A program made the position numbers and the translations under genes. The notes beneath the pieces are model-generated. The model was not told the DNA's origin and searched no databases. It was given only the letters and a program-made list of their open reading frames with translations. Positions 53,602 through 62,874 of a DNA stretch of 64,000 nucleotides are shown here, piece by piece; position 1 is the first letter of the stretch, and each line of letters opens with the position of its first letter. The DNA comes from Compostibacter hankyongensis (lineage in GTDB: Bacteria > Bacteroidota > Bacteroidia > Chitinophagales > Chitinophagaceae). Location: contig NZ_BAABFN010000002.1 in the NCBI RefSeq assembly GCF_039541075.1, forward strand, positions 620,001-684,000, in the 5' to 3' direction.

Positions 53602-53635
53602 TTGCCATTTAATCCTTTTGGCAAAGATTTTGTTA
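53602..53635 (+). promoter_or_regulatory. inverted repeat and sigma-54-like promoter before the GT4 genes
   Basis: TTTGCCA (53602-53608) and TGGCAAA (53620-53626) form an inverted repeat. The second half begins TGGCAAAGATTTTGTT, close to the sigma-54 pattern TGGCAC-N5-TTGCW, but the -12 element has GT rather than GC. It lies about 55 bp before the ATG at 53690. Confidence 0.3.
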
Positions 53636-53689
53636 ATATAAAACAATAAGTCAACTACCATCTTTCCTAAGCTCTTTTAATACTGTACC

Positions 53690-55981
53690 ATGAAGATAGC
53701 CTATATCGCATCATTTCCTCCCCGGGAATGCGGGATTGCCACGTTTACCCAAAACCTGGTACGGGCCATCGGTCTCCATGTGCAGGCAGACACGCCTCAG
53801 GATACGGCCACCATCATTGCCATGAATGATCCCGGCAGCAACTATGCGTATCCCCATGGAGTGGGTTTTGTGATCCGGCAGGAAATAAGGGAGGACTATT
53901 ACCGGGCGGCCGACTTCATCAACACCAGCGGCGCCGGCATCTGCGTACTGGAACATGAGTTTGGTATTTTCGGAGGCGAAAGCGGCGTATATATCCTCTC
54001 GCTGCTGAGCCGCCTGAAGATACCTTTTGTGGTTACCTTTCATACCGTATTAAAATCGCCGTCCTTCCTGCAAAAAATGGTGATCCGTGAAATTGCCAAA
54101 CGTGCATCCGGGGTGGTGATCATGAGCCGTAAGGCGGTTACCTTCCTCGATAATATATATGAAGTGCCGGCAGAGAAGATCCATCTGATCGAGCACGGGG
54201 TGCCGGATATGCGGCCGCAGGAGCTCCCTGAGGGGGAAGACCTGCTGCAGCCGTACAAGGGGCGGCGGATACTTTTTACCTTCGGACTGCTGAACCGTAA
54301 CAAAGGCGTTGAAACGGTCATCAGGGCCCTTCCCGAGATCGTGGACCGGCATCCCGAGGTGGTTTATCTGGTGCTGGGCAATACCCATCCCGGCGTTGTC
54401 CGCTCTTCCGGGGAAGAATACCGGGAGTATCTGAAACAGCTGATCGCCGAGCTGGGCATGGAAAAGCATGTATTCTTTATCAACCGCTTTGTTACCGAGG
54501 CGCAGCTGGCCTACTACCTGTCCTCCATCGATATTTACATCACGCCCTACCTGAACGAGGCCCAGATCACCAGCGGCACGCTGTCCTATGCCGTAGGGGC
54601 AGGAGCTGCCGTGCTTTCCACGCCTTACTGGCATGCTACGGAGCTGCTGGCAGACGGGCGGGGCATGCTTTTTAACTTTAAAGACCACCGGCAGCTGGCC
54701 GCAGAGGTCAACATGCTGCTGGATACGCCTTCCCGGCTGGAAGGACTGCAGAAAAAAGCGCTGGAGTACGGGAAAAAGCTGGGCTGGTCCCGTATCGGCA
54801 AACAATACCTGCAATTGTTCCGGCATATCCTGGAGGAGCAGATGCTGTCGCCCGTCGGGGAGGAAACGCCCCTGCTTGCCGAAGGCGCTTTCAAAGAAGG
54901 GCTGCCCCCCTTCAGCCTGGCCCATGTGCTGCGGCTGACCGATGATACCGGCATTCTCCAGCACGCGAAATTCGGGATCCCCAACCTCAAAGAGGGCTAT
55001 TGCCTGGATGATAATGCGCGGGCGCTGATCCTGGCGCTCATGGCTTTCCGCCATCATAAAAGCCATGAGGCCCTGAAGCTGCTTCCCGTGTACCTGGGCT
55101 TTGTCCACTATATGCAGCGGGATGACGGCCTGTTCCGGAATTTCCTGCTGTTTAACCGGGAATATACCGAGGAGATCGGTTCGGAAGACGCCTTCGGCCG
55201 CGCGGTATGGGCGCTGGGTTACCTGATCCGCTATGCCCCCAACAGCGCCTACCGGGAGTTCGGCCTGGAAATATTCCGGCGCACGATTCCCCATTTCTCC
55301 AACCTGCAACATCTGCGCGGCATATCCAATACAATCATCGGTATCAGCCATTACCTGGCTTCTTTCCCCACAGACGAAGGCATGATCGGTCATCTTTCCC
55401 GTCTCGCCGGCAAGCTCATGAATGCCTATCATGCGCATGCCGCAGACGGCTGGCAATGGTTTGAAGACAGAATGATTTATGATAACGGCATCCTGCCGCT
55501 TGCGCTGCTACACGCTTATGAGATCACCGCTGATGCTGCAATGAAGCAGACGGCGCTCGCTACGCTTCATTTCCTCGAGAAAATCTGCTTCCGCAACGGC
55601 TGCTTCGCTCCCGTCGGCAACAACGGCTGGTACCTCCGCGGAGGGGATATCCCGCTCTTCGACCAGCAGGCCATAGAGACCATGGCCATGGTATTGCTGT
55701 ACGAACGGGCCTATCAGACGACCGGAAAAACAGCGTACCTGGGCAAAATGTACGACTGCCATGCCTGGTTCCTCGGAGAAAACGAGCTGCATATCCCTTT
55801 ATACGATCATGAGACCCATGGGTGCTGCGACGGCCTGCAGGAGCAGGGCATCAACCGCAACCAGGGGGCCGAAAGCACGCTGGCCTACTGGATATCCGGC
55901 CTTACGGTACGCAATGCCCTGGAATCGGGAACGGGTCAGCCGTATCATTCCGCCTTACAGCAAAAGGAGGTGCTCCTGTGA
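53690..55981 (+). CDS. GT4 glycosyltransferase fused to a six-hairpin-like C-terminal domain
   Basis: A 763-residue cytoplasmic protein. Residues 1-390 form a GT-B glycosyltransferase of family GT4 (YIASFPPRECGIATFTQNL, HEFGIFGGESG, ILFTFGLLNRNKGVETVI for the donor site, then YLNEAQITSGTLSYAVGAG). Residues about 400-760 are a helical domain like an alpha/alpha toroid (GYCLDDNARALILALMAF, EDAFGRAVWALGYL, GWQWFEDRMIYDNGILPLALL), reminiscent of glycosidase or epimerase barrels. The fusion suggests it makes and trims or recognises a glycan. It overlaps the next GT4 gene by four bases, and a GH130 gene converges on the pair. Confidence 0.85.
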   Translation: MKIAYIASFPPRECGIATFTQNLVRAIGLHVQADTPQDTATIIAMNDPGSNYAYPHGVGFVIRQEIREDYYRAADFINTSGAGICVLEHEFGIFGGESGVYILSLLSRLKIPFVVTFHTVLKSPSFLQKMVIREIAKRASGVVIMSRKAVTFLDNIYEVPAEKIHLIEHGVPDMRPQELPEGEDLLQPYKGRRILFTFGLLNRNKGVETVIRALPEIVDRHPEVVYLVLGNTHPGVVRSSGEEYREYLKQLIAELGMEKHVFFINRFVTEAQLAYYLSSIDIYITPYLNEAQITSGTLSYAVGAGAAVLSTPYWHATELLADGRGMLFNFKDHRQLAAEVNMLLDTPSRLEGLQKKALEYGKKLGWSRIGKQYLQLFRHILEEQMLSPVGEETPLLAEGAFKEGLPPFSLAHVLRLTDDTGILQHAKFGIPNLKEGYCLDDNARALILALMAFRHHKSHEALKLLPVYLGFVHYMQRDDGLFRNFLLFNREYTEEIGSEDAFGRAVWALGYLIRYAPNSAYREFGLEIFRRTIPHFSNLQHLRGISNTIIGISHYLASFPTDEGMIGHLSRLAGKLMNAYHAHAADGWQWFEDRMIYDNGILPLALLHAYEITADAAMKQTALATLHFLEKICFRNGCFAPVGNNGWYLRGGDIPLFDQQAIETMAMVLLYERAYQTTGKTAYLGKMYDCHAWFLGENELHIPLYDHETHGCCDGLQEQGINRNQGAESTLAYWISGLTVRNALESGTGQPYHSALQQKEVLL

Positions 55982-56988
55982 AGATAGCCGTACTGAGCCC
56001 CGTCGCCTGGCGTACTCCGCCCCGGCACTACGGCCCCTGGGAACAGATCGCTTCTAACATTGCCGAAGGCCTTCACGAAGCGGGGGCCGAAGTGAGTCTG
56101 TTTGCCACCGCCGATTCGCAGACAGCGGGAGAGCTTTGCGCCGTGGTTCCCGCAGGTTATGAGGAAGATAAAAACAGCGACGCTAAGGTATCGGAGTGTA
56201 TGCATATCAGTTATCTGATGGAGCAGGCGGAACGTTTTGATATTATACATAACCATTTCGACTTTCTGCCCCTCACCTATTCACGGCTGATCCCCATCCC
56301 AATGCTTACCACCATTCATGGGTTTTCCTCGCCGCGGATCATCCCGGTATACAAGAGATATAACGATCACACGCATTATGTATCGGTCAGCAACGCCGAC
56401 CGGCATCCCGAGCTAAACTATACCGCCACCGTATATCACGGTCTGCGCACGGAGGACTTTCCCTTCGGCGCCGCCGGCGGAGAATATCTGCTGTTCATGG
56501 GACGTATCCACCCGGACAAAGGTACCTGGGATGCCATAGCGCTGGCACGCCGCTCCGGGCGTCAGCTGCTGATTGCCGGTTTTGTTCAGGATCAGCGGTA
56601 TTTCGAAGAAAAGATAAAACCCTGCGTGGATAACGAACAGATCGTTTACCTGGGGCCTGCGGATCCTGTAAAACGAAAGGAGCTGCTGCGCAATGCCCAT
56701 GCCCTCGTACACCTGATCCATTTTGCCGAACCTTTCGGGCTGAGCGTAGCCGAGGCCATGATGTGCGGAACGCCGGTGCTGGCTTTTCCGGAAGGAGCCA
56801 TGCCAGAGCTGATCCGGGACGGGGAAACGGGATTCCTGGTGCCGACGCTGGAGGCTGCCGTGGAGCGGGTACCCGATCTTGCCGGCCTCAGCCGGGAAGC
56901 CTGCCATCATTGGGCCAGCGCACAGTTCAGCCGCGAACGTATGGTCCGGGATTACCTGGCGGTATACGAACAGATATTGGGTCGGTAG
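55978..56988 (+). CDS. GT4 family glycosyltransferase
   Basis: A 336-residue GT-B glycosyltransferase. N-terminal: KIAVLSPVAWRTPPRHYGPWEQIASNIAEGL, typical of GT4 proteins of the mannosyl/glucosyl type. C-terminal: LFMGRIHPDKGTWDAIALA and FAEPFGLSVAEAMMCGTPVLAF, the EX7E-type motif. The start is GTG 55978, inside GTGA shared with the previous stop codon, and AGGAGG stands 7 bp before it. Such a strong Shine-Dalgarno is unusual in Bacteroidota and suggests tight coupling. The acceptor is unknown. Its stop lies 1 bp from the convergent GH130 stop. Confidence 0.9.
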   Translation: MKIAVLSPVAWRTPPRHYGPWEQIASNIAEGLHEAGAEVSLFATADSQTAGELCAVVPAGYEEDKNSDAKVSECMHISYLMEQAERFDIIHNHFDFLPLTYSRLIPIPMLTTIHGFSSPRIIPVYKRYNDHTHYVSVSNADRHPELNYTATVYHGLRTEDFPFGAAGGEYLLFMGRIHPDKGTWDAIALARRSGRQLLIAGFVQDQRYFEEKIKPCVDNEQIVYLGPADPVKRKELLRNAHALVHLIHFAEPFGLSVAEAMMCGTPVLAFPEGAMPELIRDGETGFLVPTLEAAVERVPDLAGLSREACHHWASAQFSRERMVRDYLAVYEQILGR

Positions 56989-56989
56989 C

Positions 56990-58453
56990 TCACCCCTGCA
57001 ATATCGCCCGGATAAGCCGCTCCAGGGGGATGGTCGCAAAGGTGGAGGCATAGTCTGACATGCCGTACGGGATGATGAGCTCGCCGTTGTGCAGCATGGA
57101 GCCGCAGGAATATACCACATTGGGCACATACCCTTCACGCTCCGCCTCCGAAGGAGTCAGCAGCGGCTCCTTCAGCCGGCCGATCTCCACCGAAGGATCA
57201 TCCAGCCGCAGCAACGCGGCGCCGAGACAGTACCGGCGCATGGGTCCCACACCGTGGGTGATCAGCAACCATCCGTGCTCTGTCTCGATGGGAGAGCCGC
57301 AGTTGCCCACCTGTACGAACTCCCAAGGCGATACCGGCTCCTGTATCCGGATGGGCTGCTCCCAGACGTTGATATTATCCGAATACATGATGTAGTTGTT
57401 GATGCCGTCAATGCGGGACAGCATGGCATATTTGCCGTTGATCTTCCGGGGGAAAAGCGCGAGGTTTTTGTTCTGTGCGCCATAACCGTACAACGGCATG
57501 GTCTTGAAGTGATAAAAATCGCGGGTCTCCATAAGCTCGGGCTGTATGGCTACCCCGTCATAGGCGGTATAGGTAGCATAGTAAGCCACTTCGCCGTCGT
57601 CGTCGGTAAACCGCACAAAACGGGCGTCCTCGATGCCTTTTTTCTCGGCTTCCGAATAAGGAAAGATCACCCGGTCAGAAATGTCGGTATCCAGCGAGAA
57701 ATGCATCTCGTAGTGGGAGTTGGCCAGCCATAATACCCGCTCCAGGCTGTCCTTCAGCGTAAGATCATCATTATGCTGCTCCTGTAAGGTCCTGATCTGC
57801 TTTTTCAGCGCTTCGTATTCAAACTCTTCCGGCAGCGCCTCCGTAATCTGCTGATGTATCTCGCGGGGCAGGTGTATGGAAGAGGCCTTGTGAAAAAAGG
57901 TGCTTTTGTCGTACAGGGTATCCCGGTAGATTTCGGGCTCGTCGATGTAATGGGTGGTTTTATGCAGGTGTATGTTGTGCTGCGCGTCGATGATGGCGCG
58001 GCGGAAGACGATGGAGGAGATATGCCCTTCTCCTACGGCCCTGAAGCTAAGGATCACCCGGCATTGTCCTTCCTCAAGCGCCGTCTGGTCAATATCTTTA
58101 ACCATAGAAGGATTGAAGAAGGCCGACGATTCTACCGAATATTCGAGGGTAAAGTACGAGCCGATCAGCAGGCGCCGGCGGATATCCACGCTGGCATAGT
58201 CCACGCCCAGCTCCGCAAAGCTTCCCCTGGCGCGGCCGCAGTGTTTTTCAAAAATACGGGTGATGTTGCGGTGCCGTCCTGAAAACTCCCGCAGCACCTG
58301 GCTGAACTGATGGGCCACAGCTTCATCAGGCAGGTCCAGCACCTGCTGGATGATGGAACGGGTACGGTTGGGTTCGAGCAGAAAAAACCTGGCTATTACC
58401 CGCGCAGAATCCGGGTCAGCCCTCGCCGTCTTACGCGTTACAGTAAGTTGCAT
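56990..58453 (-). CDS. GH130 family phosphorylase/hydrolase (mannoside-type)
   Basis: A 487-residue protein of the GH130 five-bladed propeller family, mostly phosphorylases acting on beta-mannosides. Signs: NPSMVKDIDQTALEEGQCRVILSFR, RFTDDDGEVAYYATYTAYDG, LFPRKINGKYAMLSRID, CGSPIETEHGWLLITHGVG and a C-terminal NVVYSCGSML...PYGMSD, all in the usual order. An N-terminal helical region (about 1-110) precedes the propeller. It probably belongs to the bshC operon by strand (28 bp after bshC) but functionally matches the convergent GT4 pair. Together they may build and recycle a mannose-containing glycan. Confidence 0.85.
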   Translation of the reverse strand: MQLTVTRKTARADPDSARVIARFFLLEPNRTRSIIQQVLDLPDEAVAHQFSQVLREFSGRHRNITRIFEKHCGRARGSFAELGVDYASVDIRRRLLIGSYFTLEYSVESSAFFNPSMVKDIDQTALEEGQCRVILSFRAVGEGHISSIVFRRAIIDAQHNIHLHKTTHYIDEPEIYRDTLYDKSTFFHKASSIHLPREIHQQITEALPEEFEYEALKKQIRTLQEQHNDDLTLKDSLERVLWLANSHYEMHFSLDTDISDRVIFPYSEAEKKGIEDARFVRFTDDDGEVAYYATYTAYDGVAIQPELMETRDFYHFKTMPLYGYGAQNKNLALFPRKINGKYAMLSRIDGINNYIMYSDNINVWEQPIRIQEPVSPWEFVQVGNCGSPIETEHGWLLITHGVGPMRRYCLGAALLRLDDPSVEIGRLKEPLLTPSEAEREGYVPNVVYSCGSMLHNGELIIPYGMSDYASTFATIPLERLIRAILQG

Positions 58454-58481
58454 GGGTTTATAGGGATTTAAAGCTATTCCG

Positions 58482-60089
58482 CTATATGCCGTCTTCTCCG
58501 GGCCGGATAATCGTCAGCTTTCGGGAAAGCGGATCAAGACTCTCGTACAGCATATCCACAAAAACGGAACCATATATTGCATAATAAGGTAAAAAATTAT
58601 CTGTACGTTCCTGCAGGCTGTTGCCGGGAAACAAGCCGGCCTTTATTTTCCGGATCAGCGCTATCTGCCATTCGAATTTCTTTTTTTCCGCCCGCAGGAG
58701 CTTATGCTCTATCTTGCCGATGCCGCAAAGCGCCTTCTTCGCAGCCGCCCCTACCGATGCCGCAAGGGTAGGATCGATGTTGCGCGACTTTTCCTTCAAT
58801 GCGGCGTACAGCCGTTCCAGTTCGTCGTATTCCGTTTTTAAGGTCAGATCGTGCCGGGTATGCTTTTTTACAAAATCCGCAATCAGCGCCTCGGTATCCC
58901 GGAAAAGCGCCCGCGCCGGCAGGCCCAGCTTTTCCAGACCCTGCTGCGATTTTTCATCTACCCACAGCACGGAATTGCGCAGCAGCAGCAGGGGATAGAA
59001 CACGCCATGATGCTCAAAAAGCGATTTCAGCTCCAGCCAGTAAGCAATTTCCCCGCCGCCCCCGATAAAGGCAACGTCCGGCAGGATGCTTTCCTGCAGA
59101 ATGCCGCGCAGGATCACATTGGGACTGAACCGTTCGGGATGAGTATCCAGCTCGGCCATCAACGCTTCCCGCGTAAAGCGGATATCGGTATGCAGCACCT
59201 GCCAATGCCCGTCCTCTTTTACGATCCTTTCGCGAAGCTGATCCCGGAGATAAAAAAGATTGATCTCGCGCGGATGAGCCTGGGCATGATAATGAGCGGA
59301 AAGCCGGCCGATGGTATCCTGCACCACGGGGTAGGAAGAGTGGCTAAAAAGCTCTTCTTCCAGCACTTTCCGGATGGCCTGCTTGAATCCGGGCGTATCC
59401 GCTACCACTACCACCAGCCCGTACCTGCCAAACAGGGCGTTCACCAGATACCGGGTGGCGGACTGTATATCCGGTTGCCCGAGGTAGGCTTCCCGGAGAA
59501 GATCTACTATTTCTGCAGTATGTTCGTTTATGCCTATCCGTTGCTCCGCCGCGGCGATCAACGGCTCCAGCCCTTCGGTGCGCATACGGCCTACTGCGCC
59601 CTGCTGGTCAGTCTCCCAGCGGAGCGTCTGCCCTTCCAGCCGGATTACGTTCAGCTCCTCGAGATCGTTGTCTTCGCTGCCCATGTAATACACCGGCACA
59701 AAATAACGGCCGGGGTATCGCTCCTTCAGCTGCTCTGCCAGCCTGATCGCCTGAACTATCTTGTAAATAAAGTAAAGATAACCGGTAAAGATATTCGGCT
59801 GGTGCGCCGTGCAGACCGTAAAGGTATCGTTGTGTTCCAGCCGCCGGATATTATCTTTTACGGCATCAGGAACATCCAGCTCAGCATACTGCTGCTGCAG
59901 CTCCCGCACCAGCAGGGAACGGTCTACGGGGAAGGCGGTTCTGTCTGTTATGATCCTGTCGAAGTCGATGTCGACGGGACTGTACTGATAAAAGGGACGA
60001 AGCGGGGAAGCGTCATTCAGGTAAGCGGTGATCAGCGAGGAAAAATAACCGGTATCGTGATAATCGATAAAATCAAGCTGACAATCCAT
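58482..60089 (-). CDS. bshC: bacillithiol biosynthesis cysteine-adding enzyme BshC
   Basis: A 535-residue cytoplasmic enzyme that adds cysteine to glucosaminyl-malate, the last step of bacillithiol synthesis. The Rossmann-like core has VCTAHQPNIFTGYLYFIYKIVQAI, VPVYYMGSEDNDLEEL, and FIGGGGEIAYWLELKSLF, all family signatures. A helical part (about 390-480) and the C-terminal DNFLPYYAIYGSVFVDMLYE complete it. Length is normal. It starts 13 bp after rimO, and GH130 follows 28 bp later. Confidence 0.95.
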   Translation of the reverse strand: MDCQLDFIDYHDTGYFSSLITAYLNDASPLRPFYQYSPVDIDFDRIITDRTAFPVDRSLLVRELQQQYAELDVPDAVKDNIRRLEHNDTFTVCTAHQPNIFTGYLYFIYKIVQAIRLAEQLKERYPGRYFVPVYYMGSEDNDLEELNVIRLEGQTLRWETDQQGAVGRMRTEGLEPLIAAAEQRIGINEHTAEIVDLLREAYLGQPDIQSATRYLVNALFGRYGLVVVVADTPGFKQAIRKVLEEELFSHSSYPVVQDTIGRLSAHYHAQAHPREINLFYLRDQLRERIVKEDGHWQVLHTDIRFTREALMAELDTHPERFSPNVILRGILQESILPDVAFIGGGGEIAYWLELKSLFEHHGVFYPLLLLRNSVLWVDEKSQQGLEKLGLPARALFRDTEALIADFVKKHTRHDLTLKTEYDELERLYAALKEKSRNIDPTLAASVGAAAKKALCGIGKIEHKLLRAEKKKFEWQIALIRKIKAGLFPGNSLQERTDNFLPYYAIYGSVFVDMLYESLDPLSRKLTIIRPGEDGI

Positions 60090-60102
60090 ATCTCGTATGC
60101 TG

Positions 60103-61422
60103 TTATAGGTCTGCGGTTATCACCTCTCCTTCCAGATCGTAATCGTATGCGCCGGTAATCTTTACATTGACAAATTCTCCTACAGGCAGCGGCCGCTCTC
60201 CGCTGATGATCACCTCGTTATCTACTTCCGGCGAATCGTGGGACGTGCGGCCGATATAACGTCCCGCCTCCATCTTGTCGATCAGCACCGGGAAAGTACG
60301 GCCGATCTTTTCCCGGTTCTTTTCATAGGAGATCTCCTGCTGCACTTCCATGATCTCCTGCGCGCGTTTTTCTTTTTCCGCGGCGGGCACATCATCCCTG
60401 AGCGCATACGCCGCAGTATCCTCTTCGTGGGAATAGGTAAATACACCTACCCTGTCAAAACGCATATCGACCAGAAATTGTTTAAGTACTTCCACATCTT
60501 CGCGTGTTTCACCCGGGAAACCGGCGATGAGCGTGGTACGCAGACAGATATCGGGTATCTTTTCCCGGATGTTACCGATCAGCGTTTCCATTTCGCGGCG
60601 GGTGATCTGCCGGCGCATGGCCTTCAGCACAGGATCGGCAGCATGCTGCAGCGGCATATCCAGATACTTGCAGATGTTGTCATGCGCTTTCATGACATCC
60701 AGCACTTCCAGCGGGAAGCGCGAGGGATAGGCGTAATGGAGACGTATCCAGGTAAGGCCCGGCACTTCCGCCAGGGCATGCAGCAGGCGGTCCAGGCTTC
60801 TTTTTTTATAGATGTCCAGGCCGTAATAGGTCAGTTCCTGCGCGATGAGCATAATTTCCTTCACGCCCATGCTGACCAGCTTCTCCGCTTCGGCAACTAC
60901 CTCCTCCACCGGCTTGGAAACGTGCCCGCCCCGCATCAGCGGGATTGCGCAGAAGGCGCAGGTGCGGTTGCATCCTTCCGATATTTTCAGATAGGCATAA
61001 TGAGCCGGCGTACTGAGCAGGCGCTCTCCCACCAGGTCGGCCTTATAATCGGCATTCAGGCGCTTCAGCAGCAACGGCAGCTCCAGGGTATTGAACCAAT
61101 CGTCCACCTCCGGGATTTCCTTTACCAGCTCATCGCGGTAGCGGGCGCTGAGGCAACCCGTAACGTACACCTTGTCCAGCCGTCCCTGTTGCTTGAGCTC
61201 TATCTGTTCCAGAATCGTATTTACCGATTCTTCCTTGGCTTTGTCAATGAATCCGCAGGTATTCACTACCACGATGTTGTGATCCGCAGCGGTGTTTTCA
61301 TGCACCACGTTCAGATCATTTGCCTGCAGCTGTCCGCTCAGCACTTCGCTGTCTACCATATTCTTGGAGCAGCCCAGGGTAATGATATTGACCTTATCCG
61401 GATGTATTTTTTTTGTCTTCAC
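60103..61422 (-). CDS. rimO: ribosomal protein S12 methylthiotransferase RimO
   Basis: A 439-residue radical-SAM enzyme that methylthiolates the conserved Asp of ribosomal protein S12. The N-terminal UPF0004 domain has NIITLGCSKNMVDSEVL, VVNTCGFID and VTGCLSARY (three cluster Cys). The radical-SAM domain has ISEGCNRTCAFCAIP with CxxxCxxC, and GFPGETREDVE. A C-terminal TRAM domain binds RNA (ISGERPLPVGEFVNVKITG). Motif order matches RimO rather than MiaB. It heads the rimO-bshC-GH130 unit. Confidence 0.96.
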   Translation of the reverse strand: MKTKKIHPDKVNIITLGCSKNMVDSEVLSGQLQANDLNVVHENTAADHNIVVVNTCGFIDKAKEESVNTILEQIELKQQGRLDKVYVTGCLSARYRDELVKEIPEVDDWFNTLELPLLLKRLNADYKADLVGERLLSTPAHYAYLKISEGCNRTCAFCAIPLMRGGHVSKPVEEVVAEAEKLVSMGVKEIMLIAQELTYYGLDIYKKRSLDRLLHALAEVPGLTWIRLHYAYPSRFPLEVLDVMKAHDNICKYLDMPLQHAADPVLKAMRRQITRREMETLIGNIREKIPDICLRTTLIAGFPGETREDVEVLKQFLVDMRFDRVGVFTYSHEEDTAAYALRDDVPAAEKEKRAQEIMEVQQEISYEKNREKIGRTFPVLIDKMEAGRYIGRTSHDSPEVDNEVIISGERPLPVGEFVNVKITGAYDYDLEGEVITADL

Positions 61423-61444
61423 CGCTTCTTTAGCTTGGGGGAAG

Positions 61445-61452
61445 CAAAGGTA
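61445..61452 (-). promoter_or_regulatory. candidate rimO -7 box
   Basis: TACCTTTG on the minus strand is a perfect TAnnTTTG, 22 bp before the rimO ATG. The -33 region (AATG) is weak. Confidence 0.45.
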
Positions 61453-61550
61453 GGACGATTTCGGGGAATAACATTGCCGGCCCTGTCATATTGGGTGTCA
61501 ATCACTTGTAAATTCACAAAATAATAACTGCGGAAAATTCGTTTTTTATT

Positions 61551-61558
61551 TACTTTTG
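61551..61558 (+). promoter_or_regulatory. candidate promoter for the zinc-ribbon peptide gene
   Basis: TACTTTTG is a perfect TAnnTTTG; ACTG lies 20 nt upstream at the -33 position. The leader to the ATG at 61650 would be about 85 nt. Confidence 0.45.
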
Positions 61559-61649
61559 GAAAGGAATCTCCATTTCCCTTTACCCCGAGCACGGATACAT
61601 CAAACAGGAATAGCAGTAATCTTTTTTCTTCACCTTAATCCTATACGTT

Positions 61650-61883
61650 ATGGACAGCTTGTCTTTAACCGGGAAATACAAGGGTATGAGCAACCATGAT
61701 CTGTCCTGGCTAACAGCAGACAGTACCAAGGTTTATCGCAGGTGCAAGCGGTGCAGGACGGGGAAGCTTGATGAGCGCGTTCCGCGGGGCTGGCTGGTCA
61801 AGTTTCTGCTGGGCTGGCTGCCCATCAGGCGTTACCGCTGCTCGCACTGTCAGCGCCGCTCCTACATTTTATCTTCCTGGTAA
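61650..61883 (+). CDS. small zinc-ribbon-like protein, unknown function
   Basis: A 77-residue basic peptide without signal or obvious membrane segment. CKRC (residues 32-35) and CSHC (residues 64-67) are paired Cys motifs separated by about 28 residues, which would form a zinc ribbon. Its ATG follows a good -7 box. It converges with the cupin-like gene: their 3' ends overlap by 22 bp. No family was recognised; possible roles are nucleic-acid or protein binding. Confidence 0.65.
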   Translation: MDSLSLTGKYKGMSNHDLSWLTADSTKVYRRCKRCRTGKLDERVPRGWLVKFLLGWLPIRRYRCSHCQRRSYILSSW

Positions 61884-62767
61884 TCCGGTTTTCCGGCGAA
61901 TCGCTTCATCGCTTTCTCCGCATTCTCGTGGGCTGCTTTTCTTTTATAGTTATACCACCAGCGGGGACGCGTTCTGATCAGCAGATTATTCATGAGACGC
62001 ATGGGCGCGATATGATAAAAGCCGCGCAGCTTGCCGGCCAGCGTTTCGTCAAGGGCGCGCAGGCTCATGGCAAAGCCGCTGTCCATGTACTGCATATGGT
62101 GCCAGTAGCCTGCCGGCATGAACATGGTGTCGCCATGTTCCAGTACGGTGGTATAGCCCCGGGCATATTTCAATGCAGGAAAGTGTTCCTCATCGAGGCC
62201 GTTTTCCCAGTTCACGAAGCTGGCGGCGCTTTCCACCGTCAGGGGCATCTTGTAGATCATGGGCGACTGCGCATTTTCAAGCAGCAGCACGCGTTTTCTG
62301 CCCACAAATTGCGTATGCATGATGTGCGACAGGTCTATATCATAGTGCATATGGGCCACGGAACCTGCTCCGCCTACGAACAGCATGGGAAATTTCTTCA
62401 GAAGACCTTTTAGGAGGTGATCGGGCCAGGTAAAGTCCGACACCAGCTGTGGCGCATATTTAAAGATGTTAAAAAGAAAGATACGTAGCGCTACCGGTCC
62501 CTTTTTAACCATCTCCAGGTAATCGCCGAAAAGCATTTCCTCGTCGTAGCCGTTTACCGGGGTATTGGCGTCCGCACGGCTGTTGTTATAAAGTCCCACC
62601 TTTTCCTTTCCGACCAGGGAGATAAAATAATCCCAGGTCCATTGGGTAAAGGCAGGCCAATCGTGGGAGAGACCGGTGATGACCACCGGCTTGCGCGGCT
62701 TCAGATAGTTATCCCGGAAGGCTTGGGGGGATATGTTTTCCACCCGGTCAATGGGTTGCACCAGCAT
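61862..62767 (-). CDS. cupin-like (JmjC-type) Fe(II)/2-oxoglutarate oxygenase
   Basis: A 301-residue protein of the cupin_8/JmjC-like family. After PRKPVVITGLSHDWPA come the double-stranded beta-helix with HMHYDIDLSHIMHTQF (HxD iron ligands near residues 140-143), RKRVLLLENAQSP, and MFMPAGYWHHMQYMDSG (the distal His). Members hydroxylate proteins or tRNA-linked residues. The tail is basic (RTRPRWWYNYKRKAA). It lies between ftsY and the zinc-ribbon gene on the core-gene strand. The target is unknown. Confidence 0.83.
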   Translation of the reverse strand: MLVQPIDRVENISPQAFRDNYLKPRKPVVITGLSHDWPAFTQWTWDYFISLVGKEKVGLYNNSRADANTPVNGYDEEMLFGDYLEMVKKGPVALRIFLFNIFKYAPQLVSDFTWPDHLLKGLLKKFPMLFVGGAGSVAHMHYDIDLSHIMHTQFVGRKRVLLLENAQSPMIYKMPLTVESAASFVNWENGLDEEHFPALKYARGYTTVLEHGDTMFMPAGYWHHMQYMDSGFAMSLRALDETLAGKLRGFYHIAPMRLMNNLLIRTRPRWWYNYKRKAAHENAEKAMKRFAGKPDYQEDKM

Positions 62768-62874
62768 ACATCAGCTTTTTTATCAGGCTTTCGGTTACAG
62801 GTCCGTCATGTGGAAAATGACCTGCAAATATAGGAATTGTGCAGATATGGAACCGGAAAATGTAACGGAGGCAT

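Larger units (their letters stand above)
53322..53689. other. 368-bp divergent intergenic region between smc and the GT4 gene
   Basis: No gene is supported. Near smc there is a -7-like box at 53347-53354. Near the glycosyltransferase gene there is an inverted repeat and sigma-54-like sequence at 53602-53635. The middle, about 53360-53600, shows nothing recognisable; a 90-codon minus-strand frame there looks random. Confidence 0.6.

Noticed and set aside
53336..53608. 90-codon frame in the smc/GT4 intergenic region
   Set aside because: No start context, no domain, overlaps promoter elements of both neighbours.
54050..55456. Long open frame opposite the GT4 fusion gene
   Set aside because: Antisense to a gene with clear GT4 motifs, and its translation is repetitive and featureless.
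55822..55977. Upstream ATG/TTG starts for the second GT4 gene inside the first
   Set aside because: The GTG in the GTGA overlap has a strong ribosome-binding site and gives the standard N-terminus (KIAVLSPV).
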